NCBI GenBank assembly: GCA_946902875.1
Contig: OX336345.1
Coordinates: 6,851,395-6,915,394 of the forward strand
Reading direction: 5' to 3'
Source: Nematopogon swammerdamellus
Taxonomy: Eukaryota; Arthropoda; Insecta; Lepidoptera; Adelidae
DNA: 64,000 nucleotides
The first letter of the stretch is position 1, and every line of letters starts with the position of its first letter. Below are positions 9,912 to 19,785 of the stretch, in pieces. Both the position numbers and the translations under genes were made by a program. The notes beneath the pieces are model-generated. The model made no database searches. It saw only the letters and a program-made list of their open reading frames with translations, and had not been told where the DNA came from.

Positions 9912-9948
9912 GGCGGAATCGCTCGGCCTTCGGCCTCGCGATTCCGCC
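9912..9948. repeat. GC-rich hairpin with GGCCTTCGGCC core
   Basis: GGCGGAATCGC (9912-9922) pairs with GCGATTCCGCC (9938-9948). The loop contains CGGCCTTCGGCC, the same core that punctuates each unit of the minisatellite at 12.4-13.4 kb. Confidence 0.8.
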
Positions 9949-9990
9949 TCGCTTTCCAATCCGATCTTGACCCAATTAAAATAGGACCAC

Positions 9991-10337
9991 GTCAGCTTCG
10001 ATAGCTCAGTGGTGCAGACAGTCAACTGTCGCTATTGAATTTTAAGCAACGCTGGGTGCGGTCAGTACTTAGATGGGTGACCGCTGACCGTTGGAGGCTG
10101 ACCAAGGTTCGGATTCCTCGTAAAACTGTAAGTCCCTTCCCTCGTAATTTTACTTGGTGGTAGGGTTTAACCTTCCCGGGTTGGTACCACCGCACTGAAT
10201 TAAACGTCGGTCGAAACGGCTATGTAAATAGTTTGTGTTTTCCGACCAGTTCAGTGTAGTCAGCACGATCAAAGGGGGAAGCACTGACATGGCACTGGTG
10301 TTATGGGCTGACATCACGGACGTTGTAGGTGATGTTG
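9991..10337 (+). mobile_element. S5 SINE, full length, tail replaced
   Basis: Starts GTCAGCTTCGATAGCTCAGT, with 5S-like TTAAGCAACGCTGGGTGCGG and AGTACTTAGATGGGTGACCG, then GGAGGCTGACC, the central domain and the S5 middle. The CACTGACATGGCA...GGTGTTATGGGCTGACATCACGG 3' module runs into a different tandem repeat at about 10336 instead of the usual GTTTCCATAAAA end. Confidence 0.88.
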
Positions 10338-10531
10338 CAGAACTTAGTAGAATGGACAGACATAAACGTGTTACGGAAGCCTACTTTTATTATAAAATAA
10401 CCGTCGGAGGACCTTGGTTGAAAATTGTAAAATTTAGTAGAACGGATAGACATGCATATGTTACGGAACCCTACATTCATTTTGCAGAACTTAGTAGAAT
10501 GGACAGACATAAACGTGTTACGGAACCCTAC
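10336..10531 (+). repeat. three copies of a ~48-bp unit
   Basis: Units at 10336-10383, about 10428-10475 and 10484-10531 share TTAGTAGAAYGGAYAGACAT and GTTACGGAASCCTAC. Units 1 and 3 are almost identical. The unit lies exactly where the S5 tail should be. Confidence 0.85.
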
Positions 10532-11696
10532 TTAACAGTTGCACTCCGGGAGTGCCGGCAGATCCCGTGCCACTCTAACTTAACCCTTAACGCAATGACT
10601 TAAGGTTTCATTTTAAAAATGACGCTGACGCGATGTCGCGAGTTATACATTTTTACCCACCTAAAAAAGTGCCAAGAGCCGCTAAAGAAGTTTTCACTTC
10701 AAAAACCTCAGGGTTATCCCCTTTCAAATAAAAAAAAAAAGAATTTTCAAAATCGGCCCACAATTGACGGAGTAATCGCGTAACAAACATCCAAAAAAAG
10801 AAAACATACCGTCGAATTGAGAATCTTTTAGGTCTAAAGTAAATTTCTCGTGAAGACAAATGCAACGAGCCCAAACACGATGGGTTTATCATGTGTAGTT
10901 TAGGAGTTCCTATGGCCACCTTCTGTCTCCATCATCAAACCAGCTCGATGGTACTCGGTACAGTAGGTACTGGCCAGGTACCATAATAAATTAAACGCCG
11001 GTCGGAAAAAATAAAAAAATTTCAAATTTAGAATATTCATGAAACAAGGGTCCGAATATGTATCACTAGTATATCGATTCATGTATTTCAACAGGACAGA
11101 GAAAATTTCAAAATATTAGGTATTTAATACTTTTTAGTTTTTTTTTTTTGTTTTTTGGAAATCGGTTTAATATTTTTTAAAACAGTTTTTATTTCATTCT
11201 TTTTAGTAATATTACATAAAAAAGAATAATCGAAATCGAATAATCGAAATCGATTGAAGTGGTACAGAATTATTCGCCATATGTGTCAGACTGCAAATTG
11301 CTGAATAAGTCCACATCACAAATGTTTTGCTGAAGGTAACCACACACCATACTAATTTATCAAACTGAAAATTGCCGAAAACGACCACATCACAAGTTTT
11401 GCTGAAGGTAACCACACACCATAGTATTATGCTGATTTTTCGAAAACCACTGAACCAATTTCGATAAAATTGAAATGGGACCACCTCGGAAGTATGACCT
11501 AACTAACAAAAAAAGAATTTTCTAAATCGGCCCTTAATTGACGGAGAAATCGTGTTACAAACATACAAAAAAATAAAAATAAAAAAAAAAATAAAAAAAA
11601 AAAAAAACATACAGACGAATTGAGAACCTCCTCCTTTTTTGGAAGTCGGTTAAAAAAGCAGGTTTCTTGTATCCCCTTTATATTCGAATATTTCTT
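10532..11696 (-). mobile_element. AT-rich transposon-end mosaic with two related segments
   Basis: 10735-10830 and 11505-11650 are related copies sharing AAAGAATTTTC.AAATCGGCCC, AATTGACGGAG.AATCG and GAATTGAGAA, a type that ends CCTCCTTTTTTGGAAGTCGG. 11125-11215 resembles the foldback arm end at 9800-9900. 11305-11352 and 11378-11425 are direct repeats (TTTTGCTGAAGGTAACCACA). No coding capacity is seen. Strand is given only for the longer low-complexity open frame and is not meaningful. Confidence 0.45.
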
Positions 11697-11985
11697 TTTT
11701 AGGTTTCCGTACCTCGTACGGAAGCCCATTACTAAGCCTATAACGTCTGTCTGTCTGTCCATCCGTCCATTCGTCAGTCCGATGGCTGTATCTTTGGAAC
11801 CGCAATAGCTAGCCGGCTGAAATGTTCACAATATATACCTATGTTATTTTGGCTGATATAACATCAAATAGTAAATGTGAAAAATTAATACAAGAGACAT
11901 ACAAGGAACGTGTTTTTTCAACGTGTTTTTGTGGTTGCGAAAACCTCCGTACGCGAGTCCGTCTCGCAATTGGCCGGTTTTTAAT
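11697..11985 (+). mobile_element. family D copy
   Basis: TAGGTTTCCGTACCTCGTAC, CTGTCTGTCTGTCCATCCGT, GGCTGTATCTTTGGAACCG, a degraded CACAATATATA region, and CGCGAGTCCGTCTCGCAATTGGCCGG. Both ends are present. Confidence 0.82.
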
Positions 11986-12155
11986 TATTTGTTAGTATAT
12001 CCGCCATAATAACACATATTATAACACATGAAACACATGAAAATTTTAACCGGCTACCTCATACGACTCAAAAGTTACAGGTAAAGGACATGCAAACGGA
12101 CAGACGCCGGTAGGTTAGTAATAGGGTCCCGTACGGATCCGGAACCTTAAAAAGT
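11986..12155 (-). mobile_element. family D copy, tail to tail with the preceding one
   Basis: ATATCCGCCATAATAACACA, CGGCTACCTCATACGACTC, GGACAGACGCC and CCCGTACGGATCCGGAACC are the complement of the 5' half of D. The 3' end is truncated at the junction with the plus-strand copy. Confidence 0.75.
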
Positions 12156-12204
12156 TATTCGGAAGGACAATATAACCTAACCTAACATAACCTTACGAGC
12201 CTAA

Positions 12205-12262
12205 TATAACCTGACCTGACCTATATTGATCCACTGGTTGACACAGGCCTCTTCCAAGGCAC
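12205..12262 (-). mobile_element. L3 LINE 3' fragment
   Basis: TATTGATCCACTGGTTGACACAGG and CCTCTTCCAAGGCAC are a degraded complement of the GGGAGAGGCCTATGTCCAGCAGTGG end. Confidence 0.5.
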
Positions 12263-12369
12263 TAAATGTGTAGGTACTGTTATAAAATTGTGATAGTGTC
12301 TGTAAGTTTTATTACTGTCAAAGTCATGAGGTAACTTGGCTTGGTAACCTGCAATTTTATTAAGAACTA

Positions 12370-13465
12370 GCTTTTGCCCGCGGCTTCGCTCGCGTGAAAT
12401 TCGTATCAAAGGAAGAACTAAGGGCGAGCTGGGTTCAGGCTAGTAACTAAGGGCGAGCTGGGTTCAGGTAAACGATAAACCGTCTCGAAGAAAGTGAGTT
12501 ACTTTTTGAGGCCGAAGGCGGAGTTGCGTTCAGGAAGACGATAAACCTTCTCGAAGACAGTAAGTATCTATGGGCGAGGCCGAAGGCCGAGCTGCGTTCA
12601 GGATGAGGGTAACCTTTTCGAAGAAATTAAGTAACAGAGGGCGAGGCCGAAGGCCGAGCTGCGTTCAGGAAAACGATAAACATTCTGAAAACAGTAAGTA
12701 ACTATGGGCGAGGCCGAAGGCCGAGCTGCGTTCAGGAAGAGGATAACCTTTTCAAAGAAAGTAAGTAACAGAGGGCGAGGCCGAAGGCCGAGCTGCGTTC
12801 AGGAATACCATAAAACTTCTCGAAGAAAGTAAGTAACAAAGGGCGAGGCCGAAGGCCGAGCTGCGTTCAGGAAGACGATAAACCTTCTCGAAGACAGTAA
12901 GTAACTATGGGCGAGGCCGAAGGCCGAGCTGCGTTCAGGAAGAGGATAAACCATCTTTAAGAAAGTAAGTAACAAAGGGCGAGGCCGAAGGCCGAGCTAC
13001 GTCCAGGAAGGAGATAACCTTTTCGAAGAATGTAAGTAACAGAGGGCGAGTCCGCAGGCCGAGCTGCGTTAAGGAAGACCATAAATCTTCTCGAAGAAAG
13101 TAACTTCTTTGTTACTTACTTTCTTCGAAAAGGTTTATCCTCTTCCTGAACACATCTCGGCCTTCGGCCTCGTCCATAGTTACTTACTGTCTTCGAGAAG
13201 GTTTATCCTCTTCCTGAACGCAGCTCGGCCTTCGGCCTCGCCCTTTGTTACTTGCTTTCTTCGAGAAGGTTTAGGGTCTTCCTGAACGCAGTTCGGCCTT
13301 CGGCCTCGCCTTTTGTTACTTACTTTCTTCGAGAAGGTTTATAGTCTTCCCGAACGTAACTCGGCTTTCGGCCTCGCCATTAGTTACTTACTTTCTTTGA
13401 GTAGGTTTATCGTCTTCCTGAACGCAACTCATTCACAAACTTTCGCGTTTATAATATTAGTACGA
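12370..13465. repeat. 67-68 bp minisatellite array that inverts midway
   Basis: Begins at GCTTTTGCCCGCGGCTTCGC and ends with CACAAACTTTCGCGTTTATAA, both transposon-type termini. Inside, GGGCGAGGCCGAAGGCCGAG recurs at 12572, 12639, 12706, 12773, 12841, 12909, 12977 and 13044 (spacing 67 or 68), after more degenerate units from 12420. After about 13095-13125 the same unit runs in reverse complement for four to five copies. Units tend to alternate between an ACGATAAACCTTCTCGAAGACA form and a GGATAACCTTTTCGAAGAAA form, suggesting a dimeric higher-order unit in the left half. There is no coding role. Confidence 0.92.
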
Positions 13466-13559
13466 TGTATTTTGGGTAGGTTTGGAGTGAGGCCTGATTT
13501 TAGAAATTATTCCCAATTATCGGATGCATGCAAGCAAATCCGAAAGCAACAGCTAACAA

Positions 13560-13797
13560 TATATAATTTTTTGAAATGTGTTAATTAAGCCCTTTCATTT
13601 GATACCCAACACGGCATCATTAAAAAAATTATGTAGGTCATGACTTTATGTCCTTTAGAGGGCGCCATATCCAATTTTATGGGACGTCACATAGCCTATA
13701 ACCAGCGTCAAGACGCATCCAACCATACCTCATTTGTCAAATTATGATAAGTAGTTTCGGAGTTATGAGTTATGATATGAATGAGGGAACAGATGAA
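13560..13797 (+). mobile_element. retroposon 3' end preceding a CATA microsatellite
   Basis: CCTTTCATTTGATACCCAAC, GTATGG-like and TTCGGAGTTATGAG motifs leading directly into (CATA)n resemble LINE 3' untranslated ends. Minor features: GGGCGCCATATCCAATTTTATG. The family was not identified. Confidence 0.45.
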
Positions 13798-13926
13798 CAT
13801 ACATACTACATACATACATACATACATACATACATACATACATACATACATACATACATACATACATACATACATACATACATACATACATACATACGTA
13901 CATACATACATACATACATACATACC
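13798..13926 (+). repeat. (CATA)n microsatellite
   Basis: About 30 uninterrupted tetranucleotides with a single CGTA variant near 13898. Open frames across it are artefacts of the repeat. Confidence 0.97.
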
Positions 13927-14214
13927 GGTCAAACACATAACTCTCCTTTTCGCTCCGCCGTAGTCGGGTAGAAATAAGAATCTTTTCGCTAATATTGCGC
14001 GCATACTACACTACGTACAATATAATAAACATACGATCAAATAACTTAAATCAAATAGGAACTCCAGTTAAGTAAATATCCGCTAACATCGACTTGCAAG
14101 AACACACATAGGTTTGCACCTAAAATTAATCAAATAGATACCTAACTAAGTAAACCTACATAATATTATGAATCGAATTAAATAAGATAGTCTGCTCGAG
14201 ACAAATGCATACAC
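13927..14214. other. unassigned stretch
   Basis: No gene or repeat is recognised beyond the microsatellite flank. Confidence 0.35.
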
Positions 14215-14496
14215 ACACCGCGCTCTGCCAGACCGCCCCCGTGCCGCGCCCCGCGCCTCCCCCGCCGCTGCCAGCCTCCGCAGCTAGCCGCTACCAGCCG
14301 CCGCCGCGCCGCGCCGCTTTTATTTCGATTCGATTTGTATGGGAGCCACATCTTATCGTGGCTGGAAGTGAATTTTAGTTAGCCTATCCTGTGTCCCGTA
14401 TAGTAAAATGTGCTTATACTAAGTTTCATCGAATTCGGATAATGGCTTTAAGAGTTATGGCGGAACATACATACATACATACATACATACATACAG
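14215..14496 (+). mobile_element. GC-rich retroposon-like block with ACAT tail
   Basis: 14215-14320 is dominated by C and G (CCGCCGCCGCGCCGCGCC). It then reads GTATGGGAGCCACATC, AAGTTTCATCGAATTCGG and AAGAGTTATGGCGGAACATAC into (ATAC)n. A GC-rich 5' part, an AT-rich 3' part and a tetranucleotide tail suggest a retroposed element. It could instead be a CpG-rich unique block beside a repeat. Confidence 0.45.
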
Positions 14497-14631
14497 AAAA
14501 GATTTCTAAAAATCGTCAATTTAGCTTTAGTATCATACATAGAGGCTACAAACTCAATATTTCCTAAAACAAAGTAACTTACTCCATGAACATCCCTTAC
14601 AGATTTATTATTAGTATTGACTAGCTGTGCC

Positions 14632-14848
14632 CGCGGCTCCGCCCGCTCTCATATTTCACTTCACTGCTAACCTCATAGGTCATTTAGCGTGATAGTAAGT
14701 AGCCTATAGTTGATGGGAAGAATCAAGCTATCCGTAGAATTTTTTTTTATTAAAATCGGTTCAGTGGTTCTCGAGTTATAAGCGGACAGACAGACATACA
14801 TACACTCAGACAGAAAGCAGACTTTGGATTTTATTATAGGTAAGGATG
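14632..14848 (+). mobile_element. family E copy
   Basis: GTGCCCGCGGCTCCGCCCGC, CACTTCACTGCTAACCTCAT, GTAGCCTATAGTTGATGGGA, AAAATCGGTTCAGTGGTTCTC, (ACAG)n and GGATTTTATTATAGGTAAGG. Closely similar to the two copies at 25.1-25.9 kb. Confidence 0.85.
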
Positions 14849-15644
14849 TCAGGAAATGCGTACCTGCTTCAAAAATTTATTAAGAATAAGATTTACCTTG
14901 TTTAAAAAATTTGGTCTGCATGCACACCATTTTCAGCAGACAGAAGATACGCGAGTAAACAAGTGCGACAGAGACGGACAAACATTTGTTATTTCGTATT
15001 TAATTTTGTGCACAAATATTTCACCTCCTCGACAAGTTGATGTCTCTTCCAAAAGCTTATTTCCAAGATGGGAGGCGTTCTATTTCGCTTGAGGGCCTTT
15101 GGGAAGCATTTAGTGAAATTGTACGCATTTCTCCCTCCAATATAACTGCCGCAAGCTGAGGGGACAGAACATGTTCACCCTAAATGAGTAAATACAATTG
15201 AATATATTAAGGGAAAGAAATTGTTGTTGACAGAATTGTGGAATCGATAAAAATAATTCCAAAGGGATAATTATGTAATAGTTACTTACTTACCACACGC
15301 TGTATCACGGGAGTGCTCCAATCCACGTATTTTATAAAGTGTCGAATTTGTTGGATTTACTTACTTACTCTGGGTGATGTCGGGCGTCGGGATAACTACA
15401 ATAATTAAAATTTTTGCTCTTTTGCACATAACTTCGACAGACAGACGGCATAGCCTTAGGCTATGGATACGGAACCCTAAAAACAATAGAAGGTATGGCT
15501 GCACTTAAATTCAACACAACCAAGAGTGAGCTAATATGTATTCTACTAGAGGCATCGCTACGCTACGAAGAAATATACAGAGAAATTGTGTCCCAACAGC
15601 TGAGGTATTCCGTAAGGTAGCGGGGTGGCGGAGCGCATAGCCAA
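14849..15644. other. unassigned stretch with a small D fragment
   Basis: 15430-15480 carries GACAGACAGACGGC and GATACGGAACCCTAAAAAC, a minus-strand remnant of family D. A 78-codon frame at 14856-15092 has no motif. Confidence 0.4.
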
Positions 15645-15855
15645 GCAGTAGAGGGGAGAGGAGCTAGTGGACGAGAAGCGAGCGGGAGAGGAGCTAGCAT
15701 GCGAGAAGCGAGCAAGAGAGGAGCTAGCGGGCGGGAAGCGAGCGGGAGAGGAGCCAGCGGGCGGGAAACGAGCGGGAGAGAAGCTAACGGGCGGGTATCG
15801 AGCGGCAGCGAAGCTACCGGGCGGAAAGCGTTCGGGAGAGGAGCTAGCGCGCGGT
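15645..15855 (+). repeat. 30-bp minisatellite, about seven units
   Basis: Units of GAGAGGAGCTAGCGGGCGGG plus AAGCGAGCGG. Being 30 bp it stays open in several frames; one plus-strand frame would give decapeptides of the type GKRAGEELAG. Uniform openness in several frames argues for DNA-level expansion, not selection on a protein. Confidence 0.9.
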
Positions 15856-16659
15856 GACAACGCAAGTCTAAGCCAACCTACGTGCATTGGCCTCCATCAG
15901 TTTTACCAATATATGTGGTAATGGCTAGCACGAGACGCCGCGCGATTCGCGTAGCAGGCGGCGGCGGCGGCGGCGGCGAGTGCAACGGCGAGTGCAACGG
16001 CCACTCGCGGTCTCAACTGGTCAATTTGGTCTCAACTTGGTGGAGCCATGCCCGTTGCCCGAGTAAATACTCTAGTAGAATACATATTAACTCAATGACA
16101 ACCAATTACTTTTTTCCACACAATATTAACGATGTACAGGAATGGCTCTTCATCAAATAGCCATGTTATTACAGAGCCAAGTAATAAAACACAATAACAC
16201 ACCGAATGATACCATAAATTGTTGCCACAGGGCAGCACGCACTTAGGAAAGTGATTCGCGTCCCCGGGCCCCGGTCATTGTATGCGCGCCGCCTGAGTCT
16301 CGCGGCTCTCTGATGGCGAAACAGGTGAAATCAACAGGCCGAAACAGGTTCATCTCATCGGAGGCAAGAAGCTTGTAGAGATTGAATTAGCGCAGGCTTC
16401 GAGGAAATAATAAATACAGGCGGGGTTGAGGTATCAACTTTGTCCCATGAAAGTGTTACCAACTGTCATCTCCATACGAAAGATTTGTGTGCGGTTGGTA
16501 ACAATATCGATGGGACAGAATGTGAAAAGCACAGACACGACAGTTTTATTAACCTCGCTCTTGATACCGAGATCGTTGATGAGGATATCTGTATTGACTT
16601 TTGATAATGATACCGAAGATCCCCAAAATGCCTTTGATGGTAAATATACTTTTGAGGAT
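15856..16659. other. unassigned, partly GC-rich stretch
   Basis: A (GGC)7-like run lies at 15957-15978, followed by GAGTGCAACGGCGAGTGCAA. 16245-16330 is GC-rich (CCCCGGGCCCCGG). It could hold regulatory or low-copy sequence. No frame is convincing. Confidence 0.35.
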
Positions 16660-16893
16660 GTTTTTTATGTAATCCGGTATGTGTGGCTGTTGCAGAGGGG
16701 CCAAAGCTAGCGCATACTCCGACCATCCAACCAAGATCACCTCTGAGAAGGTAGTGGCCTACCGGAGACTTCCCTTTGGATTTCTGGGTATACTGGACTA
16801 GATAAGAACACATCTTATATCCAGTAAGATGGTAGCAACCCAGTCGGTAACAATTTCAACCTACTATGTACCTAGTAAGGAGCAAGGGAATAC
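16660..16893 (-). mobile_element. ST SINE, headless copy
   Basis: Plus-strand reading: TTTTTATGTAATCCGGTATG, CTCCGACCATCCAACCAAGATC, CCGGAGACTTCCC, ATACTGGACTAGA, ATCCAGTAAGATGG and ACCTAGTAAGGAGCAAGGGA. It breaks off at the central-domain start. Confidence 0.82.
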
Positions 16894-16898
16894 TCTGA

Positions 16899-17070
16899 TA
16901 CTTCAAACGTCGTATCAACAGGCTAAACCGGCCAGCAACCGTTCGCAAATCCGCTGGCATAGTGCCTCACTGAACGTGGCGAGGTTTCGAAAGGAGGAGT
17001 GAATTTGGCTCCGACTACTGCACCATTGGTCCCTGCTTGATCCACCCATGCTGGGTTTATTAAAAAAAGG
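16899..17070 (+). mobile_element. L2 LINE 3' end
   Basis: CAAACGTCGTATCAACAGGC, CCAGCAACCGTTCGCAAATC, GCTGGCATAGTGCCTCACTG, CGTGG.GAGG.TTCG and GGTGATTTTGGCTC-like GTGAATTTGGCTCCGACTAC. It ends GGGTTTATTAAAAAAAGG. It matches the more complete copy at 36885-37118. Confidence 0.7.
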
Positions 17071-17227
17071 CTTTAGTAAAGCTTAAGAAAGTTTCCGATC
17101 TTGACACATCTAAGGTTGTCCTGATCGGGATTGATAGACCGCCCGCACTAAACGAGGGTAGCCGGAATGGCTATGAAATACTTAACCAAAGTGTTTCACA
17201 GGCAGGCCACATACATAGTTCCGTAGG

Positions 17228-17475
17228 AATCACGTGTAATTTCCTTGCCCCTTACTAGGTGGTAAGCTGAAATTGTAGGCGCTTAGGCTGGCACTACCGT
17301 ACTAAAAGTAAGATGGCCTTACAGCAGTCTCGGCTGTCTTTTTCTCTAATCCAGTATAGACAGCAATTCAAAGAGAAATCTCCGGTATGGCACCATCTCG
17401 GTGCCCGGAGATGATATTGGTTGTGCGGGGCATGTGATGTGGCCTCCTGACTTAGTCACTTATTTATACCCGCGA
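17228..17475 (+). mobile_element. ST SINE, headless copy
   Basis: Begins TTTCCTTGCCCCTTACTAGG, then GTACTAAAAGTAAGATGGCC, TTTTTCTCTAATCCAGTATAG, TCTCCGGTATGGCACC and GATGATATTGG. It ends in a diverged CACTTATTTATACCCG. Confidence 0.8.
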
Positions 17476-17989
17476 AAAATAAATTATAATTTAAGTAATT
17501 AATATAAATATTTTTTTTTTTTACTTCACAGATATAGCAGGTGATGTTGCTACATAATTGCATGCCGGTTTTCATAAAAAAGTAATTTTAAGCCTATCAG
17601 CTGTAATTATTCTTCATCTGCCTGTGGAAGAAAAACAAGAGACAAAGAACGGATATAAACACGGCTACTCCTCCATACTTCCTATGGTAGCCAGTTGTTG
17701 CGTGCTCATCAGTCAGTCTGCCCGGGGCGATGCGCGCGCAGGGACGGCACGCATGGGAACCGATAGGGCCCAATTATGTCATCATATAACCTCATGAGGA
17801 GCTCGCACGAGGAGCAAAGATGACGTGGTAGCATTCGAAAAATGCCTAGAAATTTGATGGCATTTAAAAACCAAGTATAGATACGTGTGGGGCCGGTACT
17901 TAAATAGACGAAAAGAATAACACTGGCTGATTTAGAACTAAATTTAAATTAAAAAAAAAGGTAAACCCCGTCTATGGCTTTTTTTTTTA
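17476..17989. other. unassigned stretch with a C-repeat scrap
   Basis: 17885-17910 (GTGTGGGGCCGGTACTTAAA) matches the 5' edge of family C. 17518-17590 has a degraded S5 tail-like GATGTTGC...TTTTCATAAAAAA. No gene is seen. Confidence 0.4.
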
Positions 17990-18225
17990 AACCGCTCGAT
18001 CATTGGAGGCTCTCCGAGCATAGTTCGGTTCCTTACCTTACTAGGTGGTAGTGTTTAACCCGCCCTAGTTGGCATCACCGCCACTGAACTGGACGGAAAA
18101 CACGAACTATTTACATAGCCGTTTCGACCGACGTCTCATTCAGCGCGGTAAGAAAGGAAGGGACCTACAGTTTTATGTGGAATTTGAACCACGGTTAGCC
18201 TCCAACGGTCGAGCGGTCACACAGG
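17990..18225. mobile_element. S5 SINE inverted chimera
   Basis: 17993-18085 is plus-strand S5 (ACCGCTCGATCATTGGAGGC, TTACTAGGTGGTAGTG, CACCGCCACTGAA). 18077-18225 is minus-strand S5 (GAACTGGACGGAAAACACG, GCCGTTTCGACCGACG, GAAGGGACCTACAGTTTTA, GCCTCCAACGGTCGAGCGGT). The two partial copies meet at the GCACTGAA motif. Confidence 0.8.
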
Positions 18226-18539
18226 TGGAAGAATTCGAATAGACTGGTGACTACAGCATTATCTACTGCTCTTGATCAACTTTCCTTATTTCCTTCGCGT
18301 TTCGCAGTCGGTTTATGCAAATATATTTTTTAATTTCTTAAACATCACTTTTCGTTTAAATACAACGAGAAAATTTAACAGAGCAAGCAAAACCACTTAA
18401 GACCCAAATTCCAAAAAAAAAACCTCGACACGTACCGCGCGGAAGAAGGATTACCGAAAATCCTCAAGGCTCATCTTCTCCGGGACGCGTGACGTTCGTT
18501 GGCTCGCAGTTGGCTCGAATTAAGTCGCCTGGTCTAGGA

Positions 18540-18587
18540 AATGGCTTTAAGCACGACTTGGGGCAAGAAGTCGTGCTTAAAGCCATT
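18540..18587. repeat. perfect 20-bp hairpin, 8-nt loop
   Basis: AATGGCTTTAAGCACGACTT (18540-18559) and its exact complement (18568-18587) flank GGGGCAAG. It is isolated, in otherwise non-repetitive sequence. Confidence 0.9.
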
Positions 18588-19014
18588 AATTTAAACTTTA
18601 TTAAGAGCTGCTCGTGCCCGGATCGCGAAATTGGCTTAGTCTTATGAAATTTTGTGAGTGCAAAATTTGTGTATATTTTCTCTACGTAATGTGGATTTTG
18701 AGAGTTTTTACCTCTTGAGATATAATTTTTTTTTTTTCTATTTGTTGGAAAATATTTAATTTATAATACTTAGTTTGTACTCCAAGTTGATATTGTGTAG
18801 CAATTATAGGGATATTTTATAGGGGATAATTATAGGGGAATTATAAGGAAACCTTAGAAAATAACATAAACTATTGTTTTCTAGAGAAGTTAGTTCTGAT
18901 TAATTCGGACAAAAACAATTTGTTCTCTATTTTCTGTAAAAGGTCAATTTAAACTAGGCTTTTGTCATTAGGAATAATTTTTTTTGTACAATTTGATTTA
19001 CATTTTGTACACGA
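18588..19014. other. unassigned AT-rich stretch
   Basis: Short local repeat TTATAGGG(A/G)ATA near 18805-18840. No gene is seen. Confidence 0.4.
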
Positions 19015-19462
19015 TTTTTAGGGTTCCGTCTCGATACTTTATTTATTTATTTATTTTATTATACGGGACGCTATTACTAAACCTACGCCATCTGTCCGTC
19101 TGTCTGTCCGTCCGTCCGTCTGTACTACCTTTTAATTCACGTATCTTTTGAACTGTTATATAGCCTGTTGTAATTTTCAGAGAATGTGTGTTATATGGCG
19201 TATACAATATACATACGCCATAATAACACACATTCAGTATACATACTAAAAAATAATAAAAAAACGAAAAATTACGGGAAATAAGATTTTTGGTTTGTGT
19301 TTTTTTATATCGTAAAAACGGTAATACATAAAAGCGTCCAACTTGTTGTGATTATAGTGCTAACTCTAAAATCAAATAACAAATAATAAAATCTGGTCAA
19401 TTACGTGGTGGTACGGAACCCACGGTGCGGTTCGCCCGACTCGCACTTGGCCGGTTTTTTCA
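19015..19462 (+). mobile_element. family D copy, long, with internal hairpin
   Basis: TTTTTAGGGTTCCGTCTCG, (TTTA)n at 19038-19058, CCATCTGTCCGTCTGTCTGT, TTTTGAACTG, then at 19181-19232 an inverted repeat of GAATGTGTGTTATATGGCG, and finally GTACGGAACCCACGG and CGACTCGCACTTGGCCGG. Both ends are present; it is longer than the other D copies. Confidence 0.85.
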
Positions 19463-19785
19463 TTCCTGTTTCACAAAAATCATATTTATCAACCTTGTTC
19501 CCTCCAAGCTTCCTGCATAAGGTAATCGTTACGAAAACACATTTTAATCCCTTAATAACTTCCATTGACACATGCATTTGGGTATTACGAAATGTCAAAT
19601 TTATTATTTCACGAAGCTAACTGAGACCCGTCAGTTTTTGCCCAAGTTCCGTTGCATGTAATCGAATACAGCAGGCGAACTAAACCTCATTCGGTGAAGG
19701 AATGGATATTGCTTTTACATATTCGTACAAGTGTATCGGATTTCACGGCGAGAGGTGAATTTTGTTATAACTTTTTCTTTTATAA
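19463..19785. other. unassigned stretch
   Basis: Open on both strands for ~70 codons without motifs. No repeat is recognised. Confidence 0.35.

Noticed and set aside
10301..10603. Open frames on both strands containing RMDRHKRVTE-type repeats
   Set aside because: They result from the 48-bp DNA triplet attached to an S5 copy; the plus frame starts inside the SINE.
12180..12230. Interstitial telomeric repeat (CCTAA)n
   Set aside because: Only two adjacent CCTAA-like units occur in a loosely repetitive ACCT-rich stretch; too short to call.
12420..13430. CRISPR-like or integron-like repeat array
   Set aside because: Spacers between the GGCGAGGCCGAAGGCC cores are themselves repeats, and the array inverts; it is a minisatellite.
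13708..14004. Tyr/Thr/His/Ile-rich open frames
   Set aside because: Translations of the (CATA)n microsatellite, open in several frames on both strands.
15558..15921. Repetitive protein with decapeptide repeats
   Set aside because: The 30-bp unit keeps at least three frames open at once, which is what a minisatellite with a multiple-of-three period would do.
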